NCBI GenBank assembly: GCA_002327525.1
Contig: DCWG01000076.1
Span: forward strand, 2,992-13,647
DNA length: 10,656 bases
Direction: 5' to 3'
Source of the DNA: Gammaproteobacteria bacterium UBA2168
GTDB lineage: Bacteria; Pseudomonadota; Gammaproteobacteria; Pseudomonadales; Azotimanducaceae
A program made the position numbers and the translations under genes. The first letter of the stretch is position 1. Every line of letters starts with the position of its first letter. Positions 5,689 to 10,656 of this stretch are shown in pieces. The notes beneath the pieces are model-generated. The model ran no database searches. It was not told where the DNA came from and saw only the letters and a program-made list of their open reading frames with translations.

Positions 5689-6571
5689 GCAGATCCGCCA
5701 CTGCCGGTGCCGTGGGAATGGAACTCGCCGCACCCGGCCGGGTGGCCGCCAGCGCACCACCAGCCGAACCCCGGCGCAGTGCCGAGTCGAGACCGTCTCC
5801 GCCAATCAGACCTGCCATAAAGTAACCGATAAAGGCATCTCCCGTCGCGGTTTCGTCAACGGCACGAACCTCGAAGGCCGGCATCTCGCGTATATTACCG
5901 CCGCTTGAGTGGAGCAAACCCTGCTCACCCAGCGTCAACACAACCAGTGCTCCGGGCATACGCCGTGCGAGTACCGACATGCATTCGCCAGGATCGGTCA
6001 TTCCAGCGAGCGCGGCGGCTTCGATCTCGTTGACGATGAGCAGGTCCACCTTGCCGAGATCGTATCCGTGCACCCGCTCATCCACGGGTGCCACGTTGAA
6101 CGCAGTGCGCACTCCTCGTTCAGCGGCGAGTTGCAATACGCCCTCGACATCGTTGATCTCGTTCTGCAGCAGCAACCAGTCGCCAGCTTCGCAACACTCG
6201 AGCGCCGCCGCTACATCGTTGGCCTCCAGAGCACGGTTGGCGCCGCCGTGGATCACGATGGCGTTTCTGCCTTCGGGATCCACCTGTATCATCGCATGGC
6301 CCGACGCACCGTCGATGACGCGTACGGCAGAGCAGTCCACGCCTGCCGCCGAGAGCACGCCGGTCAACATCTCCCCGTCGCCACCAACACACCCCACATG
6401 CAGGACGGATGCGCCCGCGCGAGCCGCGGCCAGGGACTGATTCAAACCTTTACCGCCCGGGTGAACCTCGTAACGCTGACTTGCGATGGTCTCACCGGCC
6501 CTGGCGAGGCTGGGTACGCTGTACACGTGGTCGATGCACAGCGAACCGAGATTGACGAGTTTTCCTGCCAT
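5675..6571 (-). CDS. PfkB-family (ribokinase-like) carbohydrate kinase
   Basis: This 298-residue protein is full length for ribokinases. It starts at ATG 6571-6569 with GAGG about 5 nt upstream. Seen in order: N-terminal NLGSLCIDHVYSVP with substrate-contact aspartate D14; PfkB signature 1 HPGGKGLNQSLAAARAG at 37-53; the ribokinase NEIEA motif at 181-185; ATP-site TLGEQG at 213-218; PfkB signature 2 DETATGDAF at 239-247 with catalytic base D245; and a terminal TRPGAASSIPTAP. It should phosphorylate a small sugar or nucleoside with ATP in the cytoplasm. Signature 2 is slightly unusual: Glu where Thr is common and ATGD where AAGD or GAGD is usual, although the catalytic Asp and the Thr aligned to the monovalent-cation site are kept. 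It lies 40 bp downstream of the porin on the same strand, so uptake and phosphorylation of one substrate is a reasonable inference. True ribose specificity cannot be claimed. Confidence 0.92.
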   Translation of the reverse strand: MAGKLVNLGSLCIDHVYSVPSLARAGETIASQRYEVHPGGKGLNQSLAAARAGASVLHVGCVGGDGEMLTGVLSAAGVDCSAVRVIDGASGHAMIQVDPEGRNAIVIHGGANRALEANDVAAALECCEAGDWLLLQNEINDVEGVLQLAAERGVRTAFNVAPVDERVHGYDLGKVDLLIVNEIEAAALAGMTDPGECMSVLARRMPGALVVLTLGEQGLLHSSGGNIREMPAFEVRAVDETATGDAFIGYFMAGLIGGDGLDSALRRGSAGGALAATRPGAASSIPTAPAVADLLRAN

Positions 6572-6611
6572 GAGTCCTCACTACCGGGAAGCGCGGCCGG
6601 ATTATGGACCA

Positions 6612-7838
6612 TCAGTACTTGAAACTGATATCCAGTTGCAGCCTGTTGTAGTCGTGTTCACTGCCCGCGTTGCCGCCGCGCTCAGTGACAAACAGTGTCC
6701 CTTTGAGCCCGATGCGCGGCGTCAGGGCGTAACCGCCCTTGATGATGTGTCCCTTGCCATCGGTACCTCCTCCCGCGAAATCCGAATCCGCCAACAGAGC
6801 GTACACGGCGTCGGCTTCCAGATCCTGATAAGCGTACTCGAAACGCCAGGAACGGTCGTTGTGTTTGCCCTCGAGCCGGGCACCGAGGGCATAGCCGGTG
6901 TCGTACCTGCTGGCATCGAGGTTGGTCACGTAATCGGCGAACAACGAGAGCGTGTTAGCGCCAAGATCCATGTTCAGCTCGGCGAAGGCCTCCAGTTCTT
7001 CGTATCCGTAGGCGAGCGCTCCATCGGCTCGCAGCGTATTGCCTCGCGGGTCACCGTCGAAAATCGGCGGCCGGCCTTCGAGGTCCAGCAGATTGAAATA
7101 GCCGATTCCCGCCGTCAGGGCCACGGCATCACCGAGATCGGCGTTCAGACCACCCTGAACACCGACCAGGTAGCTGTCCTCGTCGCGCGATTCTTCATTC
7201 AGCCACAGGCCGACGGCGGAACCGAACCACGCGCCTCGTTCAAAGGCGAGTGCCAGCCCTTCGGGATTGAGATCGCCATCCCACAGCAGACCATTGCCAC
7301 CGATGCGAAGGAACGGATTATTGAACTTGCCGGCGATGACATCGAACCCGTCGATGGGGCTGGCCCACCTGGCGTAGGCCAGATCCAGCTGGATAGCCTT
7401 GGTCGAAAAACCATCGCCGAGGCTCTGATTGGTAGACGCCGGATCGTCGCCCCCGGTTGCGAGCCCGAATCCGACTTCTACGTTTTCGTTCACGTCGGCG
7501 ATGAGCGCCGCGCGTGCGCGGATGCGCTGACGAGTGCGGTCGCGTCGGTCTTCGACGTCGAAGCTCTCGTGCCGGTAACGCAGATCGCCTTTCCAGCGAA
7601 GGCGCTCCTTCCACTCACGGGCTGCGACTTTGTTCGACGTTTGTGGCGAGCTGTAGGTCTGCTCCACCGGCCGCGCAACGATCGCCTCGAGTGCCTCCAG
7701 TCGTGTGGTCAGCACCTCGACCTGCGCCTTCAGTGCTTCGATCATCTCGGTTTCGTCAGCTGCCAACGCACCGGGCATCTGTGCGGCGACCATCAACACG
7801 GTCAACGTCAGGAAAATCGGTTTCCAAATGTCCAACAT
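6612..7838 (-). CDS. Outer-membrane 'putative porin' family beta-barrel protein
   Basis: The 408-residue protein starts at ATG 7838-7836 with GGAG about 11 nt upstream. Residues 1-26 are a signal peptide ending ALA-AD. Residues about 29-56 form a short coiled coil (EALKAQVEVLTTRLEALEAI), typical of porins that trimerise or contact peptidoglycan. The rest is amphipathic beta-strands starting with WKGDLRYRHESF and ending in the aromatic-terminated LQLDISFKY. Conserved family segments are LATGGDDPASTNQSLGDGFS (126-145), GKFNNPF (170-176) and LLWDGDLNPEGLA (184-196), which match the Proteobacterial putative-porin family (Pfam Porin_5 by recollection). Such barrels let small solutes diffuse through the outer membrane; the substrate is unknown. 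It is the first gene of an apparent two-gene unit with the PfkB kinase. Its upstream region carries PhoB-like elements, which hints at nutrient-starvation control. Confidence 0.9.
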   Translation of the reverse strand: MLDIWKPIFLTLTVLMVAAQMPGALAADETEMIEALKAQVEVLTTRLEALEAIVARPVEQTYSSPQTSNKVAAREWKERLRWKGDLRYRHESFDVEDRRDRTRQRIRARAALIADVNENVEVGFGLATGGDDPASTNQSLGDGFSTKAIQLDLAYARWASPIDGFDVIAGKFNNPFLRIGGNGLLWDGDLNPEGLALAFERGAWFGSAVGLWLNEESRDEDSYLVGVQGGLNADLGDAVALTAGIGYFNLLDLEGRPPIFDGDPRGNTLRADGALAYGYEELEAFAELNMDLGANTLSLFADYVTNLDASRYDTGYALGARLEGKHNDRSWRFEYAYQDLEADAVYALLADSDFAGGGTDGKGHIIKGGYALTPRIGLKGTLFVTERGGNAGSEHDYNRLQLDISFKY

Positions 7839-7857
7839 CGGTGGTCTTTCTCCAATC

Positions 7858-7918
7858 GTGTCATGAAAAGGTAACTCGCGAGGGATTGTGCGGCGGATCT
7901 GTTACGTTTTCATTACAC
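7858..7918. repeat. Inverted pair of 18-bp elements upstream of the porin
   Basis: GTGTCATGAAAAGGTAAC on the plus strand (7858-7875) and GTGTAATGAAAACGTAAC on the minus strand (7918-7901) match at 16 of 18 positions, with 25 bp between them. Each arm also holds an internal direct repeat with 11-bp period (TTAC...TTAC, or TTAC...TGAC, on the complementary strand). This is the spacing used by PhoB/OmpR-type regulators. Confidence 0.65.
7885..7918 (-). promoter_or_regulatory. Pho-box-like element with a -10 hexamer, porin promoter candidate
   Basis: Read toward the porin, GTGTAATGAAAACGTAAC (7918-7901) resembles PhoB boxes; as I recall it, the E. coli phoE box CTGTAATATATCTTTAAC matches at about 11 of 18 positions. 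Exactly 10 bp further is CACAAT (7890-7885), 4 of 6 to the -10 consensus, the spacing normal for PhoB-activated promoters that lack a -35. The second, oppositely oriented copy lies between this -10 and the gene, where it could act as a repressing site. Binding by PhoB is inference. Confidence 0.4.
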
Positions 7919-7940
7919 TTGTGCTGCCGGGGCGGAACAA
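7912..7940 (-). promoter_or_regulatory. Alternative sigma70 promoter candidate for the porin
   Basis: -35 TTGTTC (7940-7935, 3 of 6) and -10 TGTAAT (7917-7912, 5 of 6) are 17 bp apart on the minus strand. The -10 overlaps the Pho-box-like element, so the two readings of this region compete. Confidence 0.35.
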
Positions 7941-7969
7941 GCATCACCATTCTGACTGGCGAGCGGAGC

Positions 7970-8212
7970 TCAGCCGCCTTCGATGCGAGGCATGAAGAAC
8001 ACGTCACTGTCCACACCTATGGGTTCCAGATATGCATTCTGATAGATCTGCCCGTCGATGGCGACGGAACTTTTCATCAGCGGTTCGCGTAAATCAGGCC
8101 ATCGCTCACTCAACGCCTGGATGAGGTCCCGGTAAGATGCGGCAGTCACCTCGGCCTCGCGTATGCCGCCCGTATGGATCAGCAGATTATCGGGGAAGGT
8201 GACGCGCGCCAT
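7970..8212 (-). CDS. MoaD/ThiS-like ubiquitin-fold sulfur-carrier protein
   Basis: The 80-residue protein from ATG 8212-8210 ends in Gly-Gly (PRIEGG), the hallmark of MoaD/ThiS carriers whose C-terminus is adenylated and thiocarboxylated. Other family features are ARVTFPDNL at the start, the helix ASYRDLIQALSERWPDL, VAIDGQIYQNAYLEPI with the typical N/D-G loop, and VDSDVFFMPRIEGG before the terminus (the family usually has d.v.ilP...GG). In molybdopterin synthesis MoaD donates sulfur to the pterin in complex with MoaE. The gene lies 57 bp after the molybdopterin subunit of a molybdenum hydroxylase on the same strand, so a role in cofactor or substrate sulfur chemistry for that enzyme is likely. 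No strong Shine-Dalgarno precedes the ATG; a GTG at 8245 would add 11 residues but also lacks one. No MoaE or E1-type enzyme is visible here. Confidence 0.82.
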   Translation of the reverse strand: MARVTFPDNLLIHTGGIREAEVTAASYRDLIQALSERWPDLREPLMKSSVAIDGQIYQNAYLEPIGVDSDVFFMPRIEGG

Positions 8213-8269
8213 GTCAGCCGGATTCTGGAAAAAGAGCAGGTGCACGGACGCACACCCGCATTGGTTTCG

Positions 8270-10525
8270 CTATTCATCAATGGCATCGAGCACGCGCGGG
8301 GGAGACAGCGGCAGCTCATAGATGCGCTTGCCCAACGCATGGCTCGCTGCGTTCGTCGTTGCGGACAACGGTCCCACGATGGGCGTCTCACCCACGCCCC
8401 GCACGCCATACGGGTGGCTCGGATTGGGCACTTCGATGATTTGCGTCTCGATCATCGGCAGGTCAGACGCCACCGGAATGCGGTAGTCCAGAAAACCCGC
8501 ATTCTCCAGCACGCCCTGGTCATCGTAGAGGTACTCCTCATTGAGCGCCCAGCCGAGCCCCTGTGCCGCACCACCCTGCATCTGCCCCTCCACATAAGCA
8601 GGATGAATGGCGGTACCGGCGTCCTGGATCGCGGTGAACGCGAGCACGTCCACCTTGCCCGTTTCACGGTCGATACCCAGATCGCAGATGTTCACGGAAT
8701 ACGAGGCTCCCGCACCCTGTGCATTCAGGGAGGCGCGCCCGAGCAGTGGTCCACCGGTTTTGGCTGCATTTCCCGCTATATCGGCGAGACTCAAGGGGGT
8801 GAGTTCCGCGTTCACACCCGGCATGGGAACGGCCTGGCCGTCCTGCCATTCCACCTGATCCTCGTCCACGCCCCACGTGGCCGCAGTACGGGATTTGCAC
8901 TGCGTGATGATGTCGTCGCAGGCCTGAACCACGGCCATGCCGGTAGCAAAAGTCGTGCGGCTGCCCCCGGTGACATTGCAGAATCCGGTGCTCTCGGTGT
9001 CACCCACATAAGCTTTGATCTGCTCATAGGGAACGCCTAGGGTCTCAGAAGCCATCAGGCACATGGAGGCACGCGATCCGCCGATATCGGGGCTGCCTTC
9101 CATGACGATCACGGTACCGTCTTCGTTGATACGCACTTCAGCGCTCGACTGCATCCCGATGTTGAACCAGAAGCCCACGCCGACACCCCGGCCTGCGCCA
9201 TCCGGCAAGGGAGCGTTATATGCTGGATGAGCCTTCGCTGCCTCCAGACAGCTCTTGAGGCCGATAGGAGGGAACTTGGGGCCGTACGGCGCCTGTGTAC
9301 CCTCGTCCGCCGCATTCTTCAGACGCAGATCGATGGGATCCATGCGGAGTTTTCCGGCCAGCTCGTCCACCGCGCACTCCATCGCGTGCATCGCCTGTGG
9401 AGCACCCGGTGCGCGATAAGCAGCCACTTTCGGTTTGTTGACCAGTACGTCGTAGGCTTCGACGTGGAAGTTCTCCAGATCGTACGGTGCATAGATGGCC
9501 ATCGCACCCGGCCCGATGGGACCGCCCGCGAAAGCCCCCGCTTCGTAGGCCATCCAGGCCCTGGCGGCCGTGATGGTGCCGTCGTTCTTCGCACCCACCT
9601 TGATACGCACCACGGTCGCCGAGGTGGGGCCGGTAGCCCGGAACACTTCCTCGCGGCTCATCATCATCTTCACCGGTCGTCCGGACTGGCGTGACAGCAT
9701 CACCGCTACCGGCTCTAGGTAGACGACCGTCTTACCGCCGAATCCGCCCCCGATCTCGGCAGCGATGAACTTCAGATCCGAAACCTTACAGTTGAGTATT
9801 TTGGCGGTCATCGAGCGAAATTCGAAATGACCCTGCGTGGAACACCATACGGTGGCCTTGCCTTCTTCGTTGACAGACGCAGTACACGCATGCGGCTCGA
9901 TGTATCCCTGGTGAGCCATCGGCAGCCGATACTCGCTCTCGACGGTGACATCGGCTTGCTCAAACCCCTCTTCCACGTTGCCGCGAGCGAGCGTCATGGT
10001 AGTCGCGACGTTGCTCGGCTTGTCCGAAGTCTCCGGTAACCCCTTTGTGAAGTTGTTGTCGTTCAGCAGCGTAGCGTCCTCCGCCATGGCGGCAATCACA
10101 TCCAGCACGGGTTCGAGCACCTCGTATTCCACCTCGATGGCGTCCAACGCCTGCTCCGCGATGCATTGGCTGATCGCGGCGACGGCCGCCACCGCGTGGC
10201 CGTGATACAAGGCCTTGTCCCGAGCCATGATGTTGCACGCGATGTCCGCGACGTCTCCGCCCCCCTCGCCACCGACTTCACCACCCGATGCGGCCGGAAA
10301 ATCGGCACCGGTCACTGCTGCGAGGACGCCGTCCATCGCCAGCGCCCCCGAGACGTCCACGCTCTTGATCCGGGCGTGAGCATGAGGGCTCCTGAGAATC
10401 TTCCCATAGAGCATGTTGGGCATGTTCTGATCCGCAGCGAACTGGGCCCGTCCAGTCACCTTGTCCACGCCATCCGGCCGCACGGGACGTGTGCCGATTG
10501 CTTTGTAGTCGCTTGCTTCAGCCAC
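8270..10525 (-). CDS. Xanthine dehydrogenase/CO dehydrogenase-family molybdopterin-binding large subunit
   Basis: This 751-residue protein starts at GTG 10525-10523 with AAGGAG 8 nt upstream. Residues about 20-140 form the a/b hammerhead domain (VDKVTGRAQFAADQNMPNML, LRSPHAHARI). The Mo-binding domains follow: GGGFGGK at 259-265, AYRAPGAPQ at 369-377, GSRTTFATG at 521-529, GQMQGGAAQGLG at 647-658, and RGVGETP at 709-714, whose Glu713 is the expected catalytic base of molybdenum hydroxylases. The AYRCSFR loop of true CO dehydrogenase is absent, so CO is not the substrate. The enzyme should hydroxylate an aromatic heterocycle, aldehyde or aromatic acyl-CoA type substrate; which one cannot be read. 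A Gly/Glu-rich stretch at about 80-91 is an unusual low-complexity insert. The [2Fe-2S] subunit precedes it by 47 bp and a MoaD-like gene follows, so the order is small subunit, large subunit, MoaD. Cytoplasmic, as there is no Tat signal. Confidence 0.93.
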   Translation of the reverse strand: MAEASDYKAIGTRPVRPDGVDKVTGRAQFAADQNMPNMLYGKILRSPHAHARIKSVDVSGALAMDGVLAAVTGADFPAASGGEVGGEGGGDVADIACNIMARDKALYHGHAVAAVAAISQCIAEQALDAIEVEYEVLEPVLDVIAAMAEDATLLNDNNFTKGLPETSDKPSNVATTMTLARGNVEEGFEQADVTVESEYRLPMAHQGYIEPHACTASVNEEGKATVWCSTQGHFEFRSMTAKILNCKVSDLKFIAAEIGGGFGGKTVVYLEPVAVMLSRQSGRPVKMMMSREEVFRATGPTSATVVRIKVGAKNDGTITAARAWMAYEAGAFAGGPIGPGAMAIYAPYDLENFHVEAYDVLVNKPKVAAYRAPGAPQAMHAMECAVDELAGKLRMDPIDLRLKNAADEGTQAPYGPKFPPIGLKSCLEAAKAHPAYNAPLPDGAGRGVGVGFWFNIGMQSSAEVRINEDGTVIVMEGSPDIGGSRASMCLMASETLGVPYEQIKAYVGDTESTGFCNVTGGSRTTFATGMAVVQACDDIITQCKSRTAATWGVDEDQVEWQDGQAVPMPGVNAELTPLSLADIAGNAAKTGGPLLGRASLNAQGAGASYSVNICDLGIDRETGKVDVLAFTAIQDAGTAIHPAYVEGQMQGGAAQGLGWALNEEYLYDDQGVLENAGFLDYRIPVASDLPMIETQIIEVPNPSHPYGVRGVGETPIVGPLSATTNAASHALGKRIYELPLSPPRVLDAIDE

Positions 10526-10572
10526 TTTCTTGTCTCCTTGATCCTGCTCTATGAGCCTCGGGCTCGCTACCG

Positions 10573-10656
10573 CTACGCCTCATGGGCGAGTTCGGTCGCC
10601 GCGTCTTGCACGGCGCGTATGATCTTGTCGTAACCGGTGCAACGGCACAGGTTGCC
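10573..10656 (-). CDS. [2Fe-2S] small subunit of the molybdenum hydroxylase (C-terminal end only)
   Basis: The 27 residues in view read GNLCRCTGYDKIIRAVQDAA and then TELAHEA before TAG (10575-10573). GNLCRCTGY with its CxC pair is the second iron-sulfur cluster motif of xanthine dehydrogenase/CoxS-type subunits, which pass electrons from the Mo centre. The upstream part, including the plant-ferredoxin-type domain, lies beyond the window. The 47-bp gap to the large subunit contains the latter's AAGGAG site. Confidence 0.93.
   Translation of the reverse strand, partial: GNLCRCTGYDKIIRAVQDAATELAHEA

Noticed and set aside
6486..7874. A 462-codon open frame on the plus strand opposite the porin
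   Set aside because: It mirrors the porin gene, whose signal peptide, family motifs and terminal aromatic residue are convincing. The antisense translation has no recognisable domain; high-GC genes often leave open antisense frames.
7959..7979. Imperfect hairpin around GAGCTC at the end of the MoaD-like gene as a terminator
   Set aside because: Several mismatches and no T-run follow on the minus strand.
8174..9040. A 288-codon open frame on the plus strand opposite the molybdopterin subunit
   Set aside because: Antisense shadow of a well-supported gene; its His- and Arg-rich product resembles no family I know.

Overview
The window looks like chromosomal DNA of a free-living, fairly GC-rich proteobacterium, most likely a gammaproteobacterium. 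Reasons: the left edge holds a DUF3450 gene followed by an ExbB-type gene (the start of a TonB2-like energising operon), there is an outer-membrane porin of the 'putative porin' type and a gammaproteobacterial-style PhoU remnant, and GTG/TTG starts with clear Shine-Dalgarno sites are common. I saw no tRNA, rRNA, CRISPR, transposase or phage gene.

Layout from left to right. 1-1253 (minus): a truncated MotA/TolQ/ExbB-family gene and its DUF3450 partner, coupled by an ATGA overlap. 1254-1739: a gene-free leader with a weak promoter candidate. 1740-3130: a small secreted two-cysteine protein, coupled by GTGA to a dienelactone hydrolase gene that is broken by an amber codon, and a 5'-truncated, frameshifted phoU relic on the plus strand. 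3143-4177 (minus): an intact short-chain dehydrogenase (SDR) and a small membrane protein. 4253-5688 (plus): a second SDR, frameshifted, then an intact HAD hydrolase. 5675-7838 (minus): a PfkB/ribokinase-like sugar kinase behind an outer-membrane porin. 7970-10656 (minus): a MoaD/ThiS-like protein, a complete molybdopterin subunit of the xanthine dehydrogenase/CO dehydrogenase class, and the C-terminal end of its [2Fe-2S] subunit.

How the genes may work together. The right-hand set encodes a molybdenum hydroxylase (small iron-sulfur subunit, large Mo subunit) with its own ubiquitin-like sulfur carrier; no FAD subunit is in view and the substrate cannot be told. The porin and kinase are 40 bp apart on one strand and look like an import-and-phosphorylate pair for a small carbohydrate or nucleoside. 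The porin promoter carries two near-identical 18-bp elements in opposite orientation, each with an 11-bp half-site period that resembles a PhoB box. The left edge supplies energy-transducing parts for TonB-dependent uptake.

The most striking feature is the concentration of gene decay between about 2.6 and 4.5 kb. Three genes carry lesions: an amber codon in the dienelactone hydrolase; loss of the 5' half and a 2-bp slippage in phoU; and, in one SDR, a frameshifting deletion, a 6-bp in-frame deletion and a changed NNAG-type motif. The flanking genes are intact. The window does not show a clearly new multi-gene system. The best candidates for novelty are the paired regulatory element before the porin and the amber codon that sits on top of a ribosome-binding site for a possible restart.
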